Source of the DNA: Candidatus Brocadia carolinensis
GTDB taxonomy: Bacteria > Planctomycetota > Brocadiia > Brocadiales > Brocadiaceae
DNA length: 51,046 nt
Direction: 5' to 3'
NCBI GenBank assembly: GCA_002009475.1
Contig: AYTS01000024.1
Location: forward strand, 1-51,046
The position numbers were made by a program, and so were the translations under genes. A model generated the notes under the pieces. The model saw only the letters and a program-made list of their open reading frames with translations. It was not told the DNA's origin and searched no databases. Shown piece after piece: positions 1 through 8,250 of this stretch (positions are counted from its first letter, which is position 1; every line of letters starts with the position of its first letter).

Positions 1-68
1 AAAAACGCTTCAGGGGTAAATCCTATCAGGGGTTTCTGGAATTCATGAAACGGCTTAAATTTAGCCAT
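1..68 (-). CDS. N-terminus of an unidentified protein, cut by window edge
   Basis: A minus-strand reading frame starts with ATG at 68 and stays open to the window edge. It is preceded by a good ribosome binding site (AAGGAG, 10 bases upstream). Only 22 residues are visible, beginning MAKFKPFHEFQKPLIG. The basic, aromatic start vaguely resembles the N-termini of some IS transposases, but 22 residues cannot decide this. The Shine-Dalgarno site and open frame support a real gene start; no function is assigned. Confidence 0.4.
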   Translation of the reverse strand, partial: MAKFKPFHEFQKPLIGFTPEAF

Positions 69-380
69 ATGATTGATTCTCCTTGGCTGGGTATCTTCTG
101 GTAAGGAAAAGAATGATACGGTTGGTTTGCTCGGTAAAAGGATCGGCTCAATGAAAAGTTTTAACTGCTCCGTGTGGTTTTGCTCTGAAGATTTCATTTC
201 GCCTTATTATATCATTCAATTTCACCATCGCAACCGATTTACCCTATTTTTTCTGGCTAAATGAAGAAAATCGGAATGCCACATTCTCGGACAGCCTGGT
301 TAGCTTTAATAATTGCAAAATCTATTAAAATGACAAATGGTTCAGGGTAATAATACAACCATTATTAATAATTTCTGGCT
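69..380. other. Intergenic stretch without a supportable gene
   Basis: This AT-rich stretch lies upstream of the edge gene and downstream of the HNH remnant. A 63-codon plus-strand frame covers part of it, but that frame lacks a ribosome binding site and any recognisable domain. No repeat, tRNA or terminator hairpin was seen. Confidence 0.4.
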
Positions 381-584
381 CTATTTCATTTCTCCAGCCC
401 GTAAATAATCTAAAAATATCCAGGATAAAAGACGCAATTCTACAAAAACACCCAAGTTTGTTTCTAGCAAAGTAGCGAAACCCCTGTTTTCTGAATTACA
501 TGACGCTTCTGGAATGACATGTTCCAAATTTCTTGTGCCAGAACTATCTTTCAAACAATAAATACAAACGATTTTCTCGCCCAT
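381..584 (-). pseudogene. Truncated HNH-type endonuclease remnant
   Basis: The 67-residue product opens with a zinc-knuckle HNH start: CIYC at residues 7-10, then LEHVIPEA around 20-27. This is how many small HNH_5-type nucleases begin. Homology stops abruptly after the HVIPEA segment. The remaining 40 residues (ending LDYLRAGEMK) do not look like an HNH domain, and the other two frames do not restore one. The likely history is deletion or insertion right after the first zinc ligands, leaving a stub. It is probably non-functional; a novel short protein is possible but unlikely. Confidence 0.5.
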
Positions 585-646
585 AATTTTAATAGTCTAT
601 TTTCATATATCTCTTTTAACTGTCTAACACTTTTTTCACTCTTCCA

Positions 647-1213
647 CTAATTTTTAAGCCGAATAAAAAGCTGTGCAGCTTCAAGCAAGTCTTTCACGAC
701 GTAATCCATGCCTGATATAGAGGCAGTGTTTGTGCTTTCCGTACAGACGTTCCTTATCAATATAGACGTGCAACCCGCATTTTTCCCTGCCAGCATATCT
801 GTTTCTGCATCGCCAATCATGAGGGATTGTGCCAAATCAATGTGGTGCTTCCTAGCAGCAGAAAGGATCAGTCCAGGCTTGGGTTTTCTGCAATCACAAT
901 CCACCTTGTAGTGTTCGATAACACCTTCCGTGTGATGCGGACAATAATACCAATCATCAATGAGTACCCCCTCGTTTTTCAACATGTTCGTCAATTTCTC
1001 ATGGATAAGCATCAACCGTTCCTCATCAAAAAATCCCCTGGCAATGCCAGATTGATTCGTAATAACAATGGCCAGATAACCATGCTCTTTAAAAAGGCGA
1101 ATTCCTTGTGAGGCATTGGGTGATAATTTCAGTTGATCGGGTGAACTGAGATAATGCTCGTGAACGATAATAGTACCATCCCGATCGAGAAAAACGGCCT
1201 TTCTCTTTTTCAT
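647..1213 (-). CDS. gmhB: D-glycero-beta-D-manno-heptose-1,7-bisphosphate 7-phosphatase
   Basis: This 188-residue HAD-family phosphatase removes the 7-phosphate of heptose 1,7-bisphosphate in cytosolic ADP-heptose synthesis. The catalytic DRDGT motif has nucleophile D10 and acid/base D12. Motif II lies in ITNQSG (51-56) and motif IV is GDAETD (134-139). The family's zinc knuckle is present as C91, H93, C106 and C108. I chose ATG at 1213 over the longer frame beginning at 1282 because it puts the DxD motif at the usual distance. It also overlaps the gmhA stop in an ATGA arrangement that implies translational coupling. It is the last gene of the hldE-gmhA-gmhB operon. Confidence 0.93.
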   Translation of the reverse strand: MKKRKAVFLDRDGTIIVHEHYLSSPDQLKLSPNASQGIRLFKEHGYLAIVITNQSGIARGFFDEERLMLIHEKLTNMLKNEGVLIDDWYYCPHHTEGVIEHYKVDCDCRKPKPGLILSAARKHHIDLAQSLMIGDAETDMLAGKNAGCTSILIRNVCTESTNTASISGMDYVVKDLLEAAQLFIRLKN

Positions 1214-1789
1214 CTCGGTACGGTTCCAAAAAGTTCCTTCTCGATCAGAGAACACAAGACATGTCCAACGGTGATATGACATTCCTGTATTCGAGGTGTG
1301 TTGTCTGAGGGAATTTTTAAGCAGATATCCACGGCATCTTTCAAAAGGCCTCCATCTTCTCCGGTAAACCCGATTGTAATGGCCCCTCGATCCTGTGCAA
1401 TTTGCACTGCATGGAGAATGCCCTTTGAATTTCCGCTGGTGCTCAGAGCCAGAACAATGTCGCCCGGACTTGACAGGGCCTCCACCTGTCTGGCAAAACA
1501 GGTATCATATCCAAAATCATTTGCCAGGGCAGTTATAACCGAGGTATCAGTTGTCAGGGCAACCGCTGGAAGTGGACGCCGGTTCATCTTGAACCTTCCG
1601 ATCAATTCCCCGGCAATATGTTGCGCATCTGCAGCGCTTCCTCCATTACCGATGAGATACAGTCGATGACCGTTTTTAAATGCAGTAATGAGTGTGCCGG
1701 CGATCTTTCTGATAACATCAAGATGAGATAGCAATAAGGCTTTTTTTCGTGTCGATGCTTTCTTGTAATTGAATTTCAATGTCGTCCAT
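1210..1789 (-). CDS. gmhA: Sedoheptulose-7-phosphate isomerase (one-base frameshift near start)
   Basis: A SIS-domain isomerase converting sedoheptulose 7-phosphate to D-glycero-D-manno-heptose 7-phosphate, the first step to ADP-heptose. The GNGGSAADAQH signature lies near residues 48-58, STSGNSKG follows near 120, and a late QECHITVGH segment matches the active-site helix. The uninterrupted frame can only start at a TTG (1779). If one base is removed from the T7 run at 1741-1747, an ATG at 1789 opens the same frame with a family-like start (MDDIEIQLQESIDTKKALLL). The repaired length is 192 residues, typical for GmhA. The shift is probably a consensus error. Confidence 0.9.
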
Positions 1790-1810
1790 GAGTATCTTCT
1801 TTTGCCCAGT

Positions 1811-3334
1811 TTATTGTATTGGACTCGCCGCGTCTTTCAAAGATTCTATCTGGCTGTGTCGTTTGATTATCCGGGAAACGATGTTGGTAGTTGAAACACC
1901 TTCTACAAAAGGCGCATACACCACTCTTCCCCCGTAAGATTCTACAAATTCTGCCCCTACCGCACCGGCATTTTTCCAGTCTTCTCCTTTCACCAGCACA
2001 TCTGGTTTTACGGTCTTGATTAAATTCAAGGGGGTCAGTTCATCAAAGGGCACCACATAGGTTACATCCTCTAATGCAGCAAGCATTTTGGCCCGTTCTG
2101 ATTCAGAAACAAAGGGGCGTGTGGGCCCCTTCTGGCTTCTGACAGAGCGGTCGGTATTTAATCCTATCACGAGCAGATCTCCTTGTTTACGGGCAAATTT
2201 CAGGTACTCAATGTGACCCACGTGTAATAGGTCAAAACAACCGTTGGTGAATACAATCGTATCATTTTTCTTTCTATGCTCGTTTAAAATGCCCTTTATT
2301 CCTTCGGCATCTTTAATCTTGCCCGATACCTGGCTTCTCCCGCTCATGAGTTCGCCCAGAATTTCTCCCTTGCTGACCGGTGTTGCGCCGATTTTCCCCA
2401 CTTCTATTCCCGCAGCAATATTTGCAAGGAATGCAGCATCCTCAAAACTATACCCACTGCCGACCACCAGACCAAACATACTCAGCACCATATCCCCAGC
2501 GCCTGTTACGTCAAATACCGTCCTTGGAACCGTCGGAATAATCTTTCCGCTGCCATTTTTATGGTAGAGGAACATACCGTCTTTATCAATGGTAATAATG
2601 CAATATTCCAGGGAAAGACTGGAAACCAGCTTGCTTCCCGCACGATGCAGGCTGTCGACGTCGCTGATTTTTATTCCGGTGGCAATCTCCGTTTCATTCC
2701 TGTTGGGTGTCATGGCGGTAAATCCCTCGTAGCAGGAATAATCGCTCATAAGTTTCGGATCAACGATTACCATCTTGTTATGCCTTTTACTGAGGGTCAC
2801 GATGGTTTTCAAAAGTGAAGGGGAAAGCAAACCCTTATTCATATCGGAAACCAGAATGATCTGGCATGCGGGTATGTTTTTATTCATATAGCTGACAAGT
2901 TGTGTCTCGATCTCTTCAGAGATAACATGGGTCTTTTCATAATCAACACGCAAGAGTTGCTGGATCCCCTTTCCGGCGGTTTGTAAATGACCCAGGAAGC
3001 GCATCTTCAGCGTGGTTGGACGGCCTTTATCAACGTTGATTCCCTCAGGATCAACTCCCATACCCCGGAGGACGTCCAGGAGGGTTCGTCCATGAGTGTC
3101 ATCGCCAATAATTCCGCATGCAAGCACCTGTGCACCCAGGGTCTGCAGGTTGTTCACAACGCTTCCGGCGCCTCCGGGACGAATGTCTTCAGAAGAAACA
3201 TTAATTACGGGTATTGGTGCCTCTTGTGAGATGCGTTTCACTTCACCCCACACGTACTTATCAAGCATAAAATCACCAATAACCATAATCCTGGGAGAAC
3301 CAAGGTTCGAGATGATATGAAATAAGTGATCCAT
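1811..3334 (-). CDS. hldE: Bifunctional heptose-7-phosphate kinase / heptose-1-phosphate adenylyltransferase
   Basis: A 507-residue fusion that catalyses two ADP-heptose steps. The N-terminal ribokinase-fold half (about 1-320) starts IMVIGDFMLDKY and carries the catalytic DVTGAGD motif near 271. It phosphorylates heptose 7-phosphate at C1. The C-terminal half (about 355-490) is a nucleotidyltransferase with FTNGCFDLLHVGH (HxGH site) and a GLNTDRSV segment, and adenylates the sugar. AAGGAG lies 10 bases before the ATG. Length and domain order match HldE/RfaE. It heads the hldE-gmhA-gmhB set; the epimerase hldD is not in the window. An outer membrane carrying heptosylated LPS is implied. Confidence 0.96.
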   Translation of the reverse strand: MDHLFHIISNLGSPRIMVIGDFMLDKYVWGEVKRISQEAPIPVINVSSEDIRPGGAGSVVNNLQTLGAQVLACGIIGDDTHGRTLLDVLRGMGVDPEGINVDKGRPTTLKMRFLGHLQTAGKGIQQLLRVDYEKTHVISEEIETQLVSYMNKNIPACQIILVSDMNKGLLSPSLLKTIVTLSKRHNKMVIVDPKLMSDYSCYEGFTAMTPNRNETEIATGIKISDVDSLHRAGSKLVSSLSLEYCIITIDKDGMFLYHKNGSGKIIPTVPRTVFDVTGAGDMVLSMFGLVVGSGYSFEDAAFLANIAAGIEVGKIGATPVSKGEILGELMSGRSQVSGKIKDAEGIKGILNEHRKKNDTIVFTNGCFDLLHVGHIEYLKFARKQGDLLVIGLNTDRSVRSQKGPTRPFVSESERAKMLAALEDVTYVVPFDELTPLNLIKTVKPDVLVKGEDWKNAGAVGAEFVESYGGRVVYAPFVEGVSTTNIVSRIIKRHSQIESLKDAASPIQ

Positions 3335-3377
3335 GTACGAAAAACTCCTTGAAAATAAGTATGACGGGTTTCCAGTT

Positions 3378-4004
3378 TCAGTGCATTGTTACTGCAGATT
3401 CATCAGCGTCTTCATCCAGGAAGTATGCCATTTTCACGTTTAGTGCGGCGGATAATTTATCCAGGGTAACAAGGGAAGCTGCGATTTGCCCATTTTCAAT
3501 CTGAGATAGCAAACTCGGCGATAAGCCGGTACGATTTGCCAATTGTCTTTGCGTGATCTTTTTCCCCTTTCGCAGCGATTTCAGTTTTTTCCCCATGGAA
3601 CTCTTGAGTCTATCTTTTGCGCTTCCCACAAGACAATATGTCTTTTGCGCGTTATTCAGCGCCTTACGCAAATCATTTAAATCAAACGGCTTTTTCAAAT
3701 AATCAAAGGCATCATGTTTCATCGTTTCGACGGCCGTCTTAAATGATGGGTATCCCGTCAATATAATAACACAGATATTCTGGTGTCGGGATTTTATTTC
3801 CTTCAGCAGTTCCGTACCGCTTATTTGAGGCATTTTGAGGTCAAGAATAACAATCTGATACTTTTCCTGTTCCAGTGCCGGCAAGGTATCCATCGGCCTG
3901 GTAATGCCACTGGCAAGATAACCCTCGTCAGACAAAAATTTTGTTAAATACAGATTATAATCCTTATCGTCATCAACAACTAAAATCTTTATCCCTCTGT
4001 CCAT
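3378..4004 (-). CDS. Response regulator with C-terminal XRE-type helix-turn-helix
   Basis: This 208-residue protein has a CheY-like receiver (about 5-120): acidic patch VVDDDKD, phospho-acceptor D55 in VILDLKMP, and the KKPFD lysine near 105. A Cro/CI (XRE) helix-turn-helix follows at about 143-195 (KITQRQLANRTGLSPSLLSQIENG). That output domain is more typical of phage-type repressors than of response regulators, which usually carry OmpR, NarL or Fis effectors. GGAAAGG lies about 10 bases before the ATG at 4004. The start overlaps the end of the upstream histidine kinase by 32 bases, so the two are a coupled pair. Target genes are unknown; the adjacent heptose operon is a candidate. Confidence 0.85.
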   Translation of the reverse strand: MDRGIKILVVDDDKDYNLYLTKFLSDEGYLASGITRPMDTLPALEQEKYQIVILDLKMPQISGTELLKEIKSRHQNICVIILTGYPSFKTAVETMKHDAFDYLKKPFDLNDLRKALNNAQKTYCLVGSAKDRLKSSMGKKLKSLRKGKKITQRQLANRTGLSPSLLSQIENGQIAASLVTLDKLSAALNVKMAYFLDEDADESAVTMH

Positions 4005-6361
4005 GCGTGATTACCTTTCCAATATCTACGGGTAAGCTTATATTAAAAGTGGTACCTCTCCCCATTTTGCTTTTCACCTGAATTTTACCACGATGTCTTT
4101 TCACGATTCCATAGGTTATTGATAATCCCAGACCGGTTCCCTTTCCCACTTCCTTTGTGGTAAAAAATGGATCAAAGATTTTGGATGTCATATCTTCCGG
4201 GATACCTGTACCGGTATCTTTGAAACAGATACTCACGGTACCTTTGTCCTTTTGCTGTGTTATTATTGAAATCGTATCGCCATCGGCCGTAGCGTCATCC
4301 GCATTAATCAGGAGATTCATGAACACCTGCTGCAGTTGTTCCGCAAAACCTTTGATTTTCGGCAGACGGGAAGATAGCTTTAAAACGATGTTTTTGTTCT
4401 TTGCAGCGAACTGCTCTGTCATAAGGGAAATCGTATCTTTAATCAGTTCATTGATGTTCACAGGCTTCGGTTGCTCATTTCCCTCAAAGTGTGACAGTTC
4501 CAATAAAGAATCAACCGTTTTTTCAATACGCTTCGTCACCTTTTGCATCGTCTTAAATTCCTTTATCGTTTCGCTGCCAAAGGAGCCGTTCCGCTCAAGA
4601 AAACCTTGTATCATGCCGGAAAGAATTGCCAGAGGAGTATTAATCTCATGAGCAACACCGGCCGCAAGCCGCCCAATCGAGATTAACCGGTCAGAATGCA
4701 CGAGCTGCTGCTGAAGCCTTTGCTGTTTTTCTTCCTCTAGCTTTTTCTCGGTAACATCCTGGATTAACTCCAGCACCTGCACAACCTTGCCATCTTTGTC
4801 GAAAATGGGAGAACTAATGACATTGCAAAATTTTTTTTTTGTGGTGATGATAAATCACCCGTTCCGTCTGACTCATTCTTCCCGTATCAAATACCCGGAC
4901 AGACGGGCAATCCGTGGGAGCAGCCTGAAGGTGGCAATACGCCTCAGTGCAGGTTTGATTGATAATATCTTTGCCTGAGGGATGACGTTCAATCAACCGT
5001 TTATTTGCCCAGCATATTTTATTATGACGGTCGATCACTAAAAGGTCAGCCCCGATTTTACTCACAATGTTATCCAGTTTTTTCTTTTCCTCTATGAGTT
5101 CCAGTTCCAGATTCTTTCTTCTCGTGATGTCTCTGAAATGTATCAGCAGGTATAAAATATTATCCCCATCCTTTACCACGGTAATATCTAATTCCATCAC
5201 CAGGATTTGCTGGCTCTTGCTGATAACTTCAATCTCGGTTGTTTGAATTTTATTCGTAACCGCCAGAGCAAGAAGCTCGGAAACAAACCGTTTCGATGTT
5301 TCGGGTAAAAAATCATAAATATACCGACCCAAAAGCTCGTCCATCTTGTAACCAATAATGATTTCCTCCCGCTGGTTCACGGTAAGAATCTTGCCGTTCA
5401 GGTCTATCATCATCATCGAGTCAGCGGCGTTGTTAAATAGCGTTTTATACCGTTCTTCCGAAGCCTTGATACGGTTGAACAGCTTTGTGTTTTCAATAGC
5501 TATGGCAAGCTGTGGAGCTATCTGCCAGAGGTAGTAATAACACTGCTCCTGAAAACTGTTGGCTTTTTCACTTCCAAAGGTAAAGGCGCCGAGCACCTTA
5601 CCCTTATAGGTGAGGGGAAATCCAAGCCGCGAGTGTATTCTCTCCCTGAACAATACCCTGTCAGTCCAGAATCGACCGGTTTCCGTATTGTTGACAATTA
5701 CCGGCTCGCCGGTTTGGACTATTTCCCCAAGAAGACTGCCGGCGAGTGGAAAAGACTCCCCTTCATTGATCTCGCTGAAATGGTACGTTTTCGTGAGCGC
5801 AAATACCTGGAACCATTGTCCCTGTTCATTAGAAGTAATCAGACAGGCGCGATCGAATGGTATGATCTTTTTGAGTTCGCTGCATACCTCGGAAAAGCTT
5901 TCCCGGATATCCAGACTAGCGGCAATGATTTTATTGGTGTTGCTGATAATTTCCTTCTCTGTGAGCGTCCTTTTCAGGCTGGCTTCCAGCTGTTGCTTGT
6001 AAAGGGCTTTTTCTATGGTCTTTTTTAAATAATCAGGCTCAAATGGTTTTAGGATATAATCAACCGTGTCCAGACACAGGGTGTTGATTACCGCCTTAAT
6101 CTTGTCCTGGTCGATCATAACGAGAATGATCGTCTCAGGTGATACCTCTTTGATCCTGTCTACGAGAGAAAGTTCAGCAACGTCATGTAATCTCAGGTCA
6201 AGGAGAATTAGATCCACGGTGGATTTCATGAGCACATGAATGGCCTCGTCATGATGTGATGCTGCATAGACATGATACCCGTTTTCCTCAAGTAAGCCCG
6301 TAAGTGATACGCGAATCATGGTATCATCGTCAACAACAAGTATCTTATGGTTCTTATGCAT
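3973..6361 (-). CDS. Hybrid sensor histidine kinase, receiver-GAF-PAS-PAS-HisKA-HATPase (frameshifted)
   Basis: It reads as two frames, but they are one gene. An N-terminal receiver (about 1-120, D55) is followed by a GAF domain (about 155-300), a PAS domain (about 305-425) and a second PAS. A T10 run at 4831-4840 breaks the frame inside the second PAS. With nine bases the frame continues [17 protein letters not shown] into HisKA (phospho-acceptor His near 571 in VAHEINTPL) and HATPase_c ([16 protein letters not shown]). The repaired length is 795 residues. There is no transmembrane segment, so it is a cytosolic sensor; GAF and PAS domains suggest a small-molecule, redox or gas signal. It overlaps its regulator gene by 32 bases. 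Confidence 0.87.
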
Positions 6362-6638
6362 GGGTGGTTATTGTCCACTCTCTTCCATCGTAAATATTGG
6401 ACATGTCAACAGTTATTTTTAACCATAATATTAATCTTATTGAAAATTTATGTCAAGCTCAAAGCGTCCTGTCAACTCCAGGGATACATGCCAGAACATC
6501 GCGCGACCTTTCATCTGCATACTAATGTCAAAGTCCGTATAAAAGATTCCGGGGCAAGCATGTGGCGGAAGAAGTCTGGGTAACGGAAGAGGAAAGAGAC
6601 GAGAGATGAAATCATGAATCAGAGAGTGGTCTTTTTGT

Positions 6639-6668
6639 TTGACTTTTTAACTTCTTTTTGGCCATAAT
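6639..6668 (+). promoter_or_regulatory. Sigma-70-like promoter for the beta-barrel gene
   Basis: TTGACT at 6639 and CATAAT at 6663 are separated by 18 bases, predicting a start near 6675. The rest of the gap 6362-6707 holds no convincing gene; a 78-codon frame starting inside the kinase gene has no domain or ribosome binding site. Confidence 0.45.
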
Positions 6669-6707
6669 GCTCCATAATTTCACATCATCATCTTTCTCTT
6701 TTTCTGG

Positions 6708-7844
6708 ATGTTCTCTCGGGCTGATACAACAAAAACACGCACGCTTTTTTATATTTGCCCAACGGATATTTCTATGGGAAGAACTAATTTCCTGACATCC
6801 GCTGCTACAGCACTATTAGCATGGCTGCTGGCAATGCGGGTTAAGGTTTGCACCGTTGCCCACTTCAGGCTTCAGCTCAAACCGATCTCGCGCCGATCGG
6901 CCTGGGGGTGTTTTGCAGTATTCGCCGCTCTGGTGTCGACCAGTTGTACAACGTCTGTCCGCGCGAACCCGCTAACAGTCGTCAATCCGGCGTCTGCACC
7001 TGTCGCTGGTGTAAATGACGTGGAAGACAAGACTAAGGATGTGAGGGCAGGCAGTACAACAGCAGGCCGACACGATGACACGACGGCCACAGCGCCGTCA
7101 TCCGGGGTGACAATCCGATCTCCTGTCCCCGATCTTTCTAACCTCCCCAATTCCTCCTACACGCTGCCCAAGGGAGGTGTTTACGTGGAGATGATTCCTC
7201 TGGTGTTGCAGGGAGCCAGCAACGACTCGCCGAAACTATACAACTGCGGGATATTGCTGCGTTACGGTTTGACTAACTTCATGGAGGTGCAGCTGTATAC
7301 CCTGGGCTTCAGCGTTCAGGGACAGCCGCAGCCCACTACCGGATTCTCGCCTCTGACCTTCGAGACAAAGATCCACCTGTCCGAGGATTCCTGGAAATAT
7401 TTCAACTATTCACTGGGTTTCGAGGCATATGTTCAGACCACATGGGGCTCCGAGGCTTTCGATAGCGGAACACAGTACGCACTTACCATGAATGTCGATC
7501 ATGCGCTCCCTTGTGACGTTGCTTTGAATTGGAACCTAGGATTCGTAGTCAAGGATAGCCCAACAGGCGAAGAGGTCGTGGAGCCATCCTTTCTCTGGGC
7601 TTTACAACGCGACGTGATAAACGATCTGGCGGTTTTCATTCAAGGTTATATCAACAACGAGTCACTTCCAAGTTCACGTCCCGACGGTAAGACAACGGCG
7701 AAAGACGTCACAGAATATGCTGTTGGAGCGGGATCCCAATGGACGCTCAACGATCGGGTCGCCCTTTTTGGCAGCTATAACGTCGGGTTGAATCAATTCA
7801 CCCCTGACTATGCAGGGACATTAGGCTTTGCAGTGGCCTTTTAG
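6708..7844 (+). CDS. Outer-membrane beta-barrel protein, phenol-degradation/transporter (MetA-like) type
   Basis: A 378-residue exported protein. A hydrophobic stretch (CFAVFAALVSTSC) and a likely cleavage at VRA-NP near residue 85 form an unusually distal signal. ATGs at 6774 and 6834 are therefore alternative starts, and none of the three has a good Shine-Dalgarno. A Thr/Ala/Pro-rich linker leads to a barrel from about 155: LPKGGVYVEM, then LLRYGLTNFMEVQL, alternating amphipathic strands, and a terminal aromatic (FAVAF) as used for BAM-dependent insertion. This resembles PF13557-type outer-membrane proteins. Substrate is unknown. The gene is visibly richer in G and C than its neighbours, suggesting recent acquisition. 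Confidence 0.7.
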   Translation: MFSRADTTKTRTLFYICPTDISMGRTNFLTSAATALLAWLLAMRVKVCTVAHFRLQLKPISRRSAWGCFAVFAALVSTSCTTSVRANPLTVVNPASAPVAGVNDVEDKTKDVRAGSTTAGRHDDTTATAPSSGVTIRSPVPDLSNLPNSSYTLPKGGVYVEMIPLVLQGASNDSPKLYNCGILLRYGLTNFMEVQLYTLGFSVQGQPQPTTGFSPLTFETKIHLSEDSWKYFNYSLGFEAYVQTTWGSEAFDSGTQYALTMNVDHALPCDVALNWNLGFVVKDSPTGEEVVEPSFLWALQRDVINDLAVFIQGYINNESLPSSRPDGKTTAKDVTEYAVGAGSQWTLNDRVALFGSYNVGLNQFTPDYAGTLGFAVAF

Positions 7845-8153
7845 ATCGGTGGTCCTCTGGTCACCTGGGATATCTTGGTGTCTGCCCTTGAAAATAGAAT
7901 ATGCGAGAGAGCAAGCCAGTTGATATGTAGGTTCTTTTCAGATTGGACCAAAAATCTTGGGCTGGTATTACATCCGTTGTTAAGATAAACCACAAAGAAT
8001 CTTTTGTAAAAAAGAACAGGTGTACACTGGGGATCGCCTTATTTCTTAGTCATAACCTTACTGAAAAATACCAATATCATCAAAGCACGTCAAAAGAAAA
8101 AGGAAAAGGATGGTGTGAAACTTTCGTCGCCGTTTTTGTTTGTGTAATTTAAT

Positions 8154-8183
8154 TGTTTCATTATAATCAAAAAATTTTATAAT
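8154..8183 (+). promoter_or_regulatory. Possible promoter of the PEP carboxykinase gene
   Basis: TTGTTT at 8154 and TATAAT at 8178 are 18 bases apart in an AT-rich leader. The whole gap 7845-8250 otherwise shows no gene; a 69-codon frame at 7943-8152 has no ribosome binding site or domain. No terminator hairpin was seen after 7844. Confidence 0.35.
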
Positions 8184-8250
8184 AGATTTTTTATGCTTAT
8201 TTCAGAGACATCGGGAATACTACACATTTCCGTAGATAAGGGGATTTACC

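Noticed and set aside
73..264. 63-codon frame at the left edge
   Set aside because: It begins inside the upstream region of a better-supported minus-strand start at 68 and has no recognisable content.
4831..4840. Programmed ribosomal frameshift in the hybrid kinase
   Set aside because: The site is a plain A10 run on the coding strand with no evident stimulatory hairpin, and many unrelated genes show the same kind of break, so a general cause is more likely.
6347..6583. 78-codon plus-strand frame overlapping the kinase start
   Set aside because: No ribosome binding site or domain; it spans the kinase 5' end and its leader.
7943..8152. 69-codon plus-strand frame before pckA
   Set aside because: No Shine-Dalgarno, low-complexity composition, and it overlaps the probable pckA promoter region.
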